Source of the DNA: Aquisediminimonas profunda
GTDB lineage: Bacteria > Pseudomonadota > Alphaproteobacteria > Sphingomonadales > Sphingomonadaceae
Direction of reading: 5' to 3'
NCBI RefSeq assembly: GCF_019443285.1
Contig: NZ_CP080327.1
Coordinates: 1,546,001-1,610,000, forward strand
Length of the DNA stretch: 64,000 bases
The notes below the pieces were generated by a model that worked only from the letters and a program-made list of their open reading frames with translations, ran no database searches and was not told the DNA's origin. Positions within the stretch are counted from its first letter, which is position 1. Each line of letters opens with the position of its first letter. Both the position numbers and the translations under genes were made by a program. Positions 9,294 to 18,564 of the stretch are shown here, in pieces.

Positions 9294-10169
9294 TCAGGTT
9301 GCGGCGTCGAGCTTGTCTTGCGTCTTCGTCAGGAAGTCGCCCGCATCGTGGCGCTCACGGAGTTGGCTCGCAGGGTCGCCGACGGCGCGATTGACCATCC
9401 TGCCGCGCTTGACGGCAGGCCGCTTGGCAATCTGGTCGGTCCAGCGCTGGACATTCTTGTATTCCTGTACCTGAAGGAATTCGCCGGCTTCATAGACCAG
9501 CCCCTTTGCCAGCGCGCCGTACCAGGGCCAGGTCGCAATGTCCGCGACCGTATATTCACTTCCGCCAAGATACTCGCTCTCCGCGAGACGCTTGTCCAGA
9601 ACGTCGAGTTGCCGTTTCACTTCCATGGCAAACCGGTTGATCGCATATTCGAACTTTTCCGGGGCATAGGCATAAAAGTGGCCGAACCCGCCGCCCAGAT
9701 AGGGCGCGCTGCCCATTTGCCAGAACAGCCAGGACAGTGTTTCTGCGCGCTGGGCCGGATCGGTTGGCAGGAAAGCGCCGAACTTTTCCGCAAGGTGCAC
9801 CAAAATCGCTCCGGATTCGAAAATGCGGATTGGCGACGTTCCACTGCGATCGAGCAGTGCCGGGATCTTTGAATTGGGATTGACCGAAACAAACCCGCTG
9901 CCAAACTGATCGCCTTCACCAATGTTGATCAGCCAGGCGTCATATTCCGCGTCCTTGTGCCCGAGTTCGAGTAATTCCTCGAACATGACCGTGACCTTGA
10001 CGCCATTTGGCGTGGCCAGCGAATAGAGCTGGAACGGGTGCTTTCCGACTGGCAGCTCCTTCTCATGGGTCGCGCCTGAGATCGGGCGATTGATATTGGC
10101 AAAGCGGCCTCCGCTTTCCTTGTCCCACGTCCAGATTTTCGGGGGAATGTAAGCGGGTTGGTCCGTCAT
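9294..10169 (-). CDS. yghU: Glutathione-dependent disulfide-bond oxidoreductase, YghU-like
   Basis: 291 residues, the usual length of YghU (nu-class-like GST). The family stretches NRPISGATHEKELPVGKHP, QLYSLATPNGVKVTVMFEEL, GSGFVSVNPNSKIPALLDR and RIFESGAILVHLAEKFGAF cover the N-terminal extension and thioredoxin-fold domain. The Thr/Asn glutathione contacts of the TPNG turn are present. An all-helical GST C-terminal domain follows (VADIATWPWYGAL). Family members reduce disulfides using two glutathiones and have low classical transferase activity. Cytosolic. The ATG has GGAG 7 bases upstream. It lies 125 bp downstream of glpD on the same strand. Confidence 0.9.
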   Translation of the reverse strand: MTDQPAYIPPKIWTWDKESGGRFANINRPISGATHEKELPVGKHPFQLYSLATPNGVKVTVMFEELLELGHKDAEYDAWLINIGEGDQFGSGFVSVNPNSKIPALLDRSGTSPIRIFESGAILVHLAEKFGAFLPTDPAQRAETLSWLFWQMGSAPYLGGGFGHFYAYAPEKFEYAINRFAMEVKRQLDVLDKRLAESEYLGGSEYTVADIATWPWYGALAKGLVYEAGEFLQVQEYKNVQRWTDQIAKRPAVKRGRMVNRAVGDPASQLRERHDAGDFLTKTQDKLDAAT

Positions 10170-10294
10170 GCGTAATCTCCGATGATTGTGCCGAGAGGCT
10201 TGGACGTCTTCTTATCGATATGGTGAGACAGGGCAATCGGAGTTCTTGCTCGCGTCCCCCAAGATGAAGTTTGGCCGGTGCCGGGTTTCGGCTG

Positions 10295-11767
10295 CTATTT
10301 GTCGGCGCAGCCGGCCCGTTCCGCCACATAGCTGGAGAGCGTCGCGACTTGATCCTTGCTGAAGGCCAGCCCCAGTTTGGTCCGTCGCCAAAGAATGTCT
10401 TCGGCCGATTTTGCCCACTCATGTTCGATGAGCCAGTTGACCTCGACCTGCCGCAGGCCATGGCCGAAATCCGTGCCCATAGCCTCCTCTGTTCGGATAC
10501 CGGCCAACATGATGCCAAGATCGCTGCCATAAGCCACCGTCATGCGCAGCGTGCGCTCAGATCCCAGAAACGGCCATGTCTTCCGATTTTGCTCCACTAG
10601 GGAATCAAAGCTGCCGGGAAACTGGCCGCCAGGAAAAGGGCGGCCGCGCGTGACAGCCCCTGTCGTGCGTGACATGACCTTGCCCAGCCGCGACATTGCG
10701 TCTTCCGCAAGGTGACGCGCTGTGGTGATCTTGCCGCCGAGCACGTTCAGCAACACGGCTCCTTGCTGATCGATTTCGAGGACATAGTCGCGCGTCGTCG
10801 TTCGCAGGTCGCCGGAGCCGTCGTCAAACAGCGGGCGCACGCCTGCCCAGCTGTAGCTGATGTCGTCGCGGCTGCTTTGGCGCGTGAAAGCGGTGTTTGC
10901 TGCGTTGAGGAGATAGTCGGTTTCCTCAGCACTGATTTCCGGATGGTCCGGGCTCGGTACCTCGACTTCGGTAGTACCCACCATTGTCGTGCCACCTACC
11001 CAGGGGATGGCGAAGACGATCCGCCTGTCCGGCTGTTGCAGCATATAGGCATGATCGCCGTCAAACAGCCTTGGCACGACGATGTGGCTGCCCTTGACGA
11101 GCTTGATCGAATTTCTCTTCGCTTGACCCAGCCGGCCCTCGACATCGACGAGCCACGGCCCTGCCGCGTTGATGAGGGCCTTTGCCTGCACTTCCGTCCC
11201 GTCCGACAAGGTCGCTGTCCAGCTATGCTGGTCGCGCTTTGCGGACGTCAATGCGGTGCGCGTCCGAATGTCTGCGCCAGCAGATCGCGCGTCGACCGCA
11301 TTCAGCACGGTCAGGCGGGAATCGTCGACCGTGCAGTCCCAATAGAGAAAACCGGGCGTGTCGTTCTTGAGCGGGAGGCGCAGTGCCCCGTCCCTGCGGC
11401 CGAGCATGCGCGATCTCGGCAAATTGCCGAAGCCGGCGAGCGCGTCATAGAGATAGAGACCTGCACGAACCATCCACCAGGGGCGCACGGAATTGTCTTG
11501 CGGCAGGACGATCGCAATCGGGTGGATCAGGTTTGGCGCCGCCGTCAGCAGGCGCTTGCGTTCCTGCAGGGCCTCATGAACCAGTTTGAAATCATAGGTT
11601 TCAAGATAGCGCAGTCCGCCGTGAATGAGCTTTGTCGAGGCTGACGATGTGTGACTGGCGAGATCGTCCTTTTCGACCATTAGCACGGACCAGCCATTGA
11701 GGGCAGCCTCACGCGCAATGGCACAGCCGTTGATCCCGCCGCCGACAATCAGAAGGTCATATGTCAT
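10295..11767 (-). CDS. glpD: Aerobic glycerol-3-phosphate dehydrogenase
   Basis: About 490 residues, typical for GlpD. The N-terminus YDLLIVGGGINGCAIAREAA is the FAD-binding Rossmann motif. It is followed by the family signature STKLIHGGLRYLETYDFKLV. The C-terminal DAO_C region ends near RRTKLGLAF. The enzyme oxidises glycerol-3-phosphate to dihydroxyacetone phosphate and passes electrons to ubiquinone at the inner membrane. Two starts are possible: GTG at 11776 or ATG at 11767. Neither has a clear Shine-Dalgarno; I use the ATG, which sits three codons in and keeps the Rossmann motif at the usual distance. No glpF, glpK or glpR is beside it. It is divergent from rnr with a gap of about 55 bp. 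Confidence 0.93.
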   Translation of the reverse strand: MTYDLLIVGGGINGCAIAREAALNGWSVLMVEKDDLASHTSSASTKLIHGGLRYLETYDFKLVHEALQERKRLLTAAPNLIHPIAIVLPQDNSVRPWWMVRAGLYLYDALAGFGNLPRSRMLGRRDGALRLPLKNDTPGFLYWDCTVDDSRLTVLNAVDARSAGADIRTRTALTSAKRDQHSWTATLSDGTEVQAKALINAAGPWLVDVEGRLGQAKRNSIKLVKGSHIVVPRLFDGDHAYMLQQPDRRIVFAIPWVGGTTMVGTTEVEVPSPDHPEISAEETDYLLNAANTAFTRQSSRDDISYSWAGVRPLFDDGSGDLRTTTRDYVLEIDQQGAVLLNVLGGKITTARHLAEDAMSRLGKVMSRTTGAVTRGRPFPGGQFPGSFDSLVEQNRKTWPFLGSERTLRMTVAYGSDLGIMLAGIRTEEAMGTDFGHGLRQVEVNWLIEHEWAKSAEDILWRRTKLGLAFSKDQVATLSSYVAERAGCADK

Positions 11768-11822
11768 CGGGGTCACGCTTTAGCGGTTGGCGTTGCCACG
11801 CCAAGCCCCTAACGCACTGTTC

Positions 11823-14000
11823 ATGCCAAAGCCGCGTCCCGCCGGTCTGCCTTCGCGCAAGCAGATCCTCGATTTCATCACGATGGCGCCAGGCCCCGCT
11901 GGCAAGAGGGAAATCGCGCGGGCCTTTGGGCTGCATGGTGCCGAGAAGATCGCGCTCAAGGCTCTGCTCAAGGACATGGCAGATGAAGGGCTGATCGACT
12001 CGGCGCCCGGCCGCGCCTTTCACAAGATGGGTGGCCTGCCCAAGGTCACGGTCCTGCGGATCGTCGATGTTGATGACGGCCAGGTGGTTGCCGTTCCAGA
12101 ACGCTGGGAAGCCGAGGGCATCCCGATGCCGAAATTGCGTGTGGTCGAACGTGGCCGCCGCAGCGCACTTGGGGTCGGCGACCGCATTCTTGCTCGGGTC
12201 GAGGAGCGCGGAAACGGCCATGTCGCGCATCCGATGAAGAAACTCGCGCGCAGCGAGGAACTGATGCTGGGCGTGGTTGCGATGGAAGGCGGCCGACATT
12301 GGCTGAAGCCCGTCGACAAGCGCGATCGCAAGGATACGCTGATTTCCGAACTTGGCGGCGCGCAGGCAGGGGATCTTGTCCTCGCGGAGAAATCCGGGCG
12401 TCCGCCAAGGATCACGGCGCGTGTGCAGGAAGTGCTGGGCGACCCCTTTGCACCGCGCGCCTTCAGCCTGATTGCGATACACAAATATGAGATTCCCAAC
12501 GTCTTTTCGGTCGATCTGCTCGCAGAGGCAGAAAAGGTGGCGGAATGGCCCCTCGGCGACCGCGAGGACTTGCGTCATTTGCCGATTGTCGCGATCGACC
12601 CGGCCGATGCGCGCGATCATGACGATGCGGTCTGGGCCGCGCCCGCCGAAGGCGGAGGGTTCGATGCCATCGTCGCGATTGCAGACGTGTCCTTCTATGT
12701 GCGTCACGGGTCGCTGATCGACAAGGAAGCGCGCAAGCGGGGAAACAGCGTCTACTTTCCTGACCGGGTGGTCCCGATGCTCCCCGAAAGCCTGTCTGCA
12801 GACATGTGCTCGCTGAAGGAAGGTTGCGATCGGGCGGCGCTGGCCTGTCATCTCAAGATCGATGCCAAGGGCAAGATGGCCGGGTTCCGTTTCTCCCGAG
12901 CCGTCATCCGGGTCGCTGCCAACCTAGCCTATGAAGACGCGCAAGCGGCGATCGATGGTGGGGAACATCCGTTGCACGACTCCGCGCTTCGGCCACTCTG
13001 GGATTGCTGGGCCCTGCTGGCCAAGGCACGAGATCAGCGCGAGCCGCTTGAACTCGATTTGCCCGAACGCCGCGTGCAGCTTGATGAGGCCGGGCGGATT
13101 GCCGATATCGCCGTGCGTGAACGGCTCGATGCTCACCGGCTGATCGAGGATTTCATGATCACGGCAAATGTCGCCGCGGCGAAGGCGCTGGAGGCCAAGA
13201 AGGCTCCCGTCATGTACCGCGTCCATGAACCACCGGCTCGGGAAAAACTGCTGACACTCAAGGACTATCTCGAAACATTCGAGATACCGTTTGCATTGGG
13301 GCAGGTGATCACGCCGAAAGTGTTCAATCACCTGATTGCGCGCGTGGGTGAGGCCGATTTCAAGCCTCAGGTCATGGAACAGGTCCTACGTTCCCAGACT
13401 CAGGCCTATTACGCGCCCGTCAACCAGGGGCATTTCGGTTTGGCCCTTGGGTCCTACGCCCATTTTACCTCCCCCATCCGTCGCTATGCGGACCTGCTCG
13501 TCCACCGGTCTCTGGTCGATGCCTATCGCCTTGGCGAAGGTGGGCTGAGCAACGATGAAGCTGCACGCATGACTGTGCTTGGCGAATCGGTCAGCAAGGC
13601 GGAGCGGCGGGCCATGGAGGCGGAACGCGAGACAATTGACCGTTATGTTGCTGCCTATCTCGCTGAACGAGTGGGTCAGCTTCTTGATACACGAATCACC
13701 GGTGTGACCAATTTCGGCTTCTTCGCCACTGTTGAAGGGTTGGGTGGCGACGGTCTTGTGCCGGTCTCCACCCTTGGGTCGGAATTCTTCCGTTACATCG
13801 AAGCCGAACATGCCCTGGAAGGGGAGAGTTCCGGCGATCGCTACACATTGGGCCAGAAGCTTCAGCTCCGTCTTGCAGAAGCGAATCCGGTCTCTGGTGC
13901 GCTGCGATTCGAGTTGCCCGAGGGCGTGAATCATCTGCCGCTTCGTCGTCCACGCGGAAAGGGATTCCGCAAGCCTCCGCGCCGCCCGCGCAAAAAGTAA
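11823..14000 (+). CDS. rnr: Ribonuclease R
   Basis: 725 residues from the ATG at 11823; a TTG at 11787 would add 12. Order: winged-helix N-terminal region (LPSRKQILDFITMAPGPAGK), cold-shock/OB domains, the RNB catalytic domain with AIDPADARDHDDAVWA supplying the Mg-binding aspartates, and YAHFTSPIRRYADLLVHR, the RNase II signature. It ends with an S1 domain (TRITGVTNFGFFATVEGLGG) and a basic tail rich in Arg and Lys. It is a processive 3'-5' exoribonuclease that degrades structured RNA. It reads toward the type II secretion operon, with 90 bp between; read-through is possible but no functional tie is implied. Confidence 0.95.
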   Translation: MPKPRPAGLPSRKQILDFITMAPGPAGKREIARAFGLHGAEKIALKALLKDMADEGLIDSAPGRAFHKMGGLPKVTVLRIVDVDDGQVVAVPERWEAEGIPMPKLRVVERGRRSALGVGDRILARVEERGNGHVAHPMKKLARSEELMLGVVAMEGGRHWLKPVDKRDRKDTLISELGGAQAGDLVLAEKSGRPPRITARVQEVLGDPFAPRAFSLIAIHKYEIPNVFSVDLLAEAEKVAEWPLGDREDLRHLPIVAIDPADARDHDDAVWAAPAEGGGFDAIVAIADVSFYVRHGSLIDKEARKRGNSVYFPDRVVPMLPESLSADMCSLKEGCDRAALACHLKIDAKGKMAGFRFSRAVIRVAANLAYEDAQAAIDGGEHPLHDSALRPLWDCWALLAKARDQREPLELDLPERRVQLDEAGRIADIAVRERLDAHRLIEDFMITANVAAAKALEAKKAPVMYRVHEPPAREKLLTLKDYLETFEIPFALGQVITPKVFNHLIARVGEADFKPQVMEQVLRSQTQAYYAPVNQGHFGLALGSYAHFTSPIRRYADLLVHRSLVDAYRLGEGGLSNDEAARMTVLGESVSKAERRAMEAERETIDRYVAAYLAERVGQLLDTRITGVTNFGFFATVEGLGGDGLVPVSTLGSEFFRYIEAEHALEGESSGDRYTLGQKLQLRLAEANPVSGALRFELPEGVNHLPLRRPRGKGFRKPPRRPRKK

Positions 14001-14090
14001 AAACATGGTTAATAAAAATGGTTAGCGCCGACGAATTTGTCGGGCATAAGGCCGCTTGTCAGGCCTGTGGGAGGTTATTAGTCGCGCGTT

Positions 14091-14816
14091 ATGTTTGAGC
14101 TCAAACGCTCCTTTTCACCTCGTTCTGCTTATCGCGCGTTGGAGGTGGCATTGCTGATCCTAGTCGCTGTGCAAATTGCCCGGCTGGTTTGGGCAATTGT
14201 CACACCTGCCGGGCCTTTGGGAGAGCTGCGTCCGACCCAGATTGCCTTGCAAGGCAATGACAGTTTCGATCCATTTTTCCGAGTTGGGACACAGCCCGGG
14301 TCAATGGTTGTCACGTCGCTCGCGCTCAAGCTGTTCGGCGTGCGAGTCGATGAGGCGGTGGGCGGAGGCTCTGCCATCATCGAAACGCCTGATGGCGTTC
14401 AATCGAGCTTTGGTATCGGGGATGAAATTGTCCCCGGCGCGACCTTGAAGCAAGTTGCGTTCGACAGCGTGACGATCGAGCGCAATGGCGTGTCTGAGCA
14501 GCTTTTCCTCGATCAGTCGGTGGCAGCACCGGTTGCCACGGTCGCTTCTGCCGCACCAACGACAGTGCCGGAAGCGCCCAAGGCGGATGGCTCCAGCGCC
14601 AAGCCGGTTGGAATCACGATCACCTCCGGCGGTTCCGGGGACATGATGCTCCAGGCCGGCCTCCTGCCCGGAGACAAGGTGACGGCAATTAACGGTCAGC
14701 CCGTTAACTCCATCGAAACGGTTACGAACCAGCTTTCAAAGGGCGGTTCGGTCACTCTGCAGGTCGAACGCGCTGGCCGCACCATCAGCCTGACCTCAGG
14801 GGCGCCGAAGAAATGA
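14091..14816 (+). CDS. gspC: Type II secretion system protein GspC
   Basis: 241 residues. One N-terminal membrane helix (about 20-40, LEVALLILVAVQIARLVWAI) is followed by the periplasmic homology region and a C-terminal PDZ-like domain (GLLPGDKVTAINGQPVNSIE, then a serine/threonine-rich end). GspC links the inner-membrane platform to the GspD secretin. It opens the operon. The ATG at 14091 is forced because an in-frame TAG lies just upstream (14079-14081). It lacks a well-spaced Shine-Dalgarno; a GGAGG lies 15 bases away at 14071. The stop overlaps the gspD start by 4 bases. Confidence 0.9.
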   Translation: MFELKRSFSPRSAYRALEVALLILVAVQIARLVWAIVTPAGPLGELRPTQIALQGNDSFDPFFRVGTQPGSMVVTSLALKLFGVRVDEAVGGGSAIIETPDGVQSSFGIGDEIVPGATLKQVAFDSVTIERNGVSEQLFLDQSVAAPVATVASAAPTTVPEAPKADGSSAKPVGITITSGGSGDMMLQAGLLPGDKVTAINGQPVNSIETVTNQLSKGGSVTLQVERAGRTISLTSGAPKK

Positions 14817-16960
14817 AGTGGAAGCTGATCCCCCTGTTGCTTGTGCTGGCCGTGCCGCTCCCCGCGCAGCAAGTGCTGAACCTGAGAGATGCGGACATCC
14901 GCGCGTTCATTCAAGATGTTGCACGCGTTACCGGTCGCAATTTCGTGATTGATAGCCGGGTTCAGGGCAAAGTGTCGGTCGTGACCGACAGGGCCCTGTC
15001 CAAGTCGGAATATTTCGAGGTCTTCCTGGCGACGCTCAGGGCCAACGGATTTGTTGCGGTTCCCATGTCAGGTGGCGGCTACCGCGTGCAACCTTCGGAT
15101 ACTGCGGCCGCGCAGCCCGGCAAGATTGGCGAGGCAGGTGCGGCGCGGAACCAGTTCGTGACAGAAGTCTTTCGCCTTCGCGCGATCGAAGCGACATCTG
15201 CAGTGGAGACACTGCGTCCGCTGGTCAGCCGTGAGGGCTCGGTCACCGCCAACCGTTCCGGCAACAGCCTTGTTGTTGCGGACTATGCCGACAATATCCG
15301 GCGCATTCGCGGGCTCCTTGGCAAGATCGACAGTGAAGGGGCTGCGACCGACGTGATTGCCCTCAAGAATGCCGGGGCGCGTGAAATCGCGACGTCGCTC
15401 CAGCAGCTCGCGACGGGCGGGCAGACGGGAGATGGCGCGCGGACGGCGGTTGCCGTGGTCGCGATCGACAGTTCCAACTCGATCGCTCTCAGGGGCGATG
15501 CCGAAATGGTCCAGCGCTTCAGTGCAATTGCGCGTGACCTGGATCGGCGCGCGGCGAGCGGCCTGGAAATACAGGTCTATTGGCTCCAGCATGCCGACGC
15601 GGACAAGCTCATGCCTGTGCTGCAGCAGCTTGTGGGTCAGCAAAGTGTTGTGTCCTCGCCGTCATCTGGCGGTGCTTCAAACAACGGGCAGGCCGTGGCG
15701 TTGCCAGCGGCGTCGCCGTCATCCGGTTCAGGCAACGGCCGACCGGCGCCAATCATCGCGCGTTACGAAGGGCTGAATGCCGTTATCATTTCGGCGCCCT
15801 CAGATGTGCAGCGCATGCTGAGCCAGGTCATCCGACAGCTAGATACGCGGCGCGACCAGGTGCTGGTTGAAGCGATCATCGTCGAAATTTCGGATGATGC
15901 CGCCAGGAAGCTTGGCGTCCAGTTCCTGCTTGGCGGCAAGCCGGGCAGCAATATCCCCTTTGCGGCCACCAACTATTCCAACGCCGCGCCGAATATCCTG
16001 ACCATTGCCGGTGCCATAGGCGCGCGGCAGCTCAACACAACGACCACAACGGTCAACGGCAATACCACGACGACAACGAGCAACAACGGAATCAGCGACC
16101 AGCTTGCTCAGGCTGCCGTCAATTCGATCCTTGGTGCCGGCGGCGGCTTTGCGGGCTTTGCGACCAGCATCGGCAGTAATGGGCTGTTTGGCACGATCAT
16201 CAATGCCGTCCAGTCCGACACGAAATCCAACATCCTGTCGACGCCGTCGATTGTCACACTCGACAATCAGGAAGCGAAGCTGCTGGTGGGTCAGGAAATC
16301 CCGATCACGACGGGAGAGGCGCTGTCGAAGAATTTCGACAATGCATTCCGCACGGTGCAGCGCCAGAATGTCGGTATCCAGCTTGAGGTGACGCCGCAGA
16401 TCAATGACGGCGGGACGGTGAAGCTCGCGATCAGGCAGGAAGTCAGCTCGATTGCCGGCCCCGTATCCAGCAATTTCTCAGACCTGATCCTCAACAAGCG
16501 CGAGATCCAGACAACGGTCACGGTTGATGATGGCCAGATCATTGCGCTGGGCGGGCTGCTTGATGACAATGAGCGCAGAACGCTCGAGAAGATTCCGCTG
16601 CTTGGCGATATTCCGGCCCTCGGCCAGCTTTTCCGCTCGCGGTCCAAGACGCGGTCCAAGACCAATCTGATGGTCTTTATCCGCCCGACCATTTTACGCT
16701 CCGAAGCCGAAGCCCGGGCCTTGGCCGAACGTCGGTACAACTATGTCCGCGCACAGCAGCGTGTGCTTCGACCGGATGAGGAGCCGAGCATCGATCAGCT
16801 GGTCCGCGACTATATGGACACGACACCGCCGACGTCTGATCCTGACGCGCCGGCAGATCCCACCAAGTCTGGTATTCCGCAGGTTATCGAGCCCCGGATG
16901 CGCGAATCTACCGAACGGATCCAGTTGCCTGGCGCCAAGGACAAAAAGGACAAGAAGTGA
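14813..16960 (+). CDS. gspD: Type II secretion system secretin GspD
   Basis: 715 residues. A signal peptide (MKWKLIPLLLVLAVPLPAQ) is followed by the N0 domain (LNLRDADIRAFIQDVARVTG) and the N1-N3 ring modules, then the secretin beta-barrel with VGQEIPITTG and the end motif LGDIPALGQLFR. A Thr/Asn-rich insertion (about residues 405-425, TTTTTVNGNTTTTTSNN) marks a flexible loop. It forms the 15-fold outer-membrane channel for folded exoproteins. No pilotin gene (gspS) is seen. The C-terminal tail is rich in charged residues and may be a pilotin contact, which is inference. It overlaps gspC and gspE by 4 bases. Confidence 0.95.
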   Translation: MKWKLIPLLLVLAVPLPAQQVLNLRDADIRAFIQDVARVTGRNFVIDSRVQGKVSVVTDRALSKSEYFEVFLATLRANGFVAVPMSGGGYRVQPSDTAAAQPGKIGEAGAARNQFVTEVFRLRAIEATSAVETLRPLVSREGSVTANRSGNSLVVADYADNIRRIRGLLGKIDSEGAATDVIALKNAGAREIATSLQQLATGGQTGDGARTAVAVVAIDSSNSIALRGDAEMVQRFSAIARDLDRRAASGLEIQVYWLQHADADKLMPVLQQLVGQQSVVSSPSSGGASNNGQAVALPAASPSSGSGNGRPAPIIARYEGLNAVIISAPSDVQRMLSQVIRQLDTRRDQVLVEAIIVEISDDAARKLGVQFLLGGKPGSNIPFAATNYSNAAPNILTIAGAIGARQLNTTTTTVNGNTTTTTSNNGISDQLAQAAVNSILGAGGGFAGFATSIGSNGLFGTIINAVQSDTKSNILSTPSIVTLDNQEAKLLVGQEIPITTGEALSKNFDNAFRTVQRQNVGIQLEVTPQINDGGTVKLAIRQEVSSIAGPVSSNFSDLILNKREIQTTVTVDDGQIIALGGLLDDNERRTLEKIPLLGDIPALGQLFRSRSKTRSKTNLMVFIRPTILRSEAEARALAERRYNYVRAQQRVLRPDEEPSIDQLVRDYMDTTPPTSDPDAPADPTKSGIPQVIEPRMRESTERIQLPGAKDKKDKK

Positions 16961-18564
16961 TCGCCGATAGCAGTGACGACGCCGTGGCGCTGTCGCCCCG
17001 TCTCCCGGCGATATCATACAGCTTTGCCCGGAAACACGGCGTTGTGCTGCGCCTGGACGGTGATCGACCGGTCGCGAGCCTGCGCGAGGGCGCTGATCCA
17101 GCCATCCTCATCGAAGTGAAGCGGCACCTCGACGGCGCGATGGGCGTCGAAAAAGTCTCGGAGGCCGCATTCGACCAGCTCTTGTCGACCACCTATGCCA
17201 TGAATGGCGATGCCGCTGCGGCAGCGGCCGACACACTCCGGAGTGGCAGCGATCTTGACCTGATTGCAAGTGGCATCCCGACTGCTGAAGACCTGCTCGA
17301 CAGTGCGGACGATGCACCCGCGATCCGCCTGATCAATGGAATCCTGGCCGATGCCGTGCGGCAGGGCGTGTCCGATATTCACGTTGAACCCTATGAGTCT
17401 GCGCTGGTGGTGCGGATGCGGATCGATGGCGTGCTGCGTGAAACGCTGCGCATGTCGCCGCATGTCGCGCCGGTGCTGGTCAGCCGCATCAAGGTCATGG
17501 CGCGGCTCGACATTGCGGAGCGCCGGGTTCCCCAGGATGGCCGGATTGGCATGACCCTTGGCGGAAAGACGCTCGACGTGCGCGTATCGACGCTTCCCTC
17601 CCGCATGGGCGAGAGGGTCGTGCTGCGCATCCTCGACAAGGACAATGCCGGCATCGGGCTTGACCAGCTTGGCATGGGGGCGGATGTCAACGCGCTCCTG
17701 CGCGGGGCATTGGCAGAGCCCAACGGCATTGTGCTGGTGACCGGACCGACCGGATCGGGAAAGACAACGACGCTCTACGCCGGGCTGAGGCTGTTGAACG
17801 ATGGTTCGCGCAATATCCTGACCGTCGAGGATCCAGTGGAGTATGCCGTAGAAGGCGTGGGGCAGACGCAAGTCAATTCCAAGGTCGGGCTGACGTTCGC
17901 GGCGGGCTTGCGGGCGATCCTGCGGCAGGATCCAGATATCGTCATGGTTGGCGAAATTCGTGATCGGGAGACGGCGGAAATCGCGGTGCAGGCGTCCCTC
18001 ACGGGCCATTTGGTGCTTTCTACCGTTCATACAAACAATGCAGCAGGCGCCATCACCAGGCTGCGCGACATGCGGATCGAGCCATTTCTCCTCGCATCGA
18101 CGCTCCGCGCCGTCATCGCACAGCGGCTCGTTCGGCGGCTTTGCCCGTCATGTCGCCGGTCCGAGCCGGCAAGCGCCTCTGTGATGGAATTGCTGCGTCT
18201 GGAACGACCGACCACTGTCTATGAACCAACCGGATGCGTGGCCTGCAACGGGACTGGCTTCAAGGGCCGGATTGGCGTGTTCGAGGCGATCCGGGTCGAT
18301 GACACGGTTCGCCAGCTCATTCATGACGGGGGAGATGAAGCCGCCATTGCCCGCCATGCATTCCGCAACAATGACGACCTGGCCTCCGCAGCGCGCGCGC
18401 TTGTTGTCGCGGGACAGACGACCCCGGAAGAAGCAGTGCGCATCACGCGGCGGGATTCAAGCGACGAACAGCGCGCCAATCCGACAGGCAATCGCCGCGA
18501 AGTGGAAGGTCGCCGTGCCGAAGATCGCTCCAGAGTGACGGAATGGGGCGATGACTCAATTTGA
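16957..18564 (+). CDS. gspE: Type II secretion system ATPase GspE
   Basis: 535 residues. Residues about 1-95 are the GspL-binding N-terminal domain. The nucleotide-binding core has Walker A GPTGSGKTT (Lys269), Asp box LTVEDPVEY, Walker B IVMVGEIRDRETAEI and the His box GHLVLSTVHTN. The C-terminal zinc module has CPSC and CVAC pairs, as in canonical GspE. It powers pseudopilus assembly from the cytoplasm. The start is a GTG whose last two bases fall in the gspD TGA. The final 40 residues are unusually basic/acidic and likely disordered. It overlaps gspF by 14 bases. Confidence 0.95.
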   Translation: MIADSSDDAVALSPRLPAISYSFARKHGVVLRLDGDRPVASLREGADPAILIEVKRHLDGAMGVEKVSEAAFDQLLSTTYAMNGDAAAAAADTLRSGSDLDLIASGIPTAEDLLDSADDAPAIRLINGILADAVRQGVSDIHVEPYESALVVRMRIDGVLRETLRMSPHVAPVLVSRIKVMARLDIAERRVPQDGRIGMTLGGKTLDVRVSTLPSRMGERVVLRILDKDNAGIGLDQLGMGADVNALLRGALAEPNGIVLVTGPTGSGKTTTLYAGLRLLNDGSRNILTVEDPVEYAVEGVGQTQVNSKVGLTFAAGLRAILRQDPDIVMVGEIRDRETAEIAVQASLTGHLVLSTVHTNNAAGAITRLRDMRIEPFLLASTLRAVIAQRLVRRLCPSCRRSEPASASVMELLRLERPTTVYEPTGCVACNGTGFKGRIGVFEAIRVDDTVRQLIHDGGDEAAIARHAFRNNDDLASAARALVVAGQTTPEEAVRITRRDSSDEQRANPTGNRREVEGRRAEDRSRVTEWGDDSI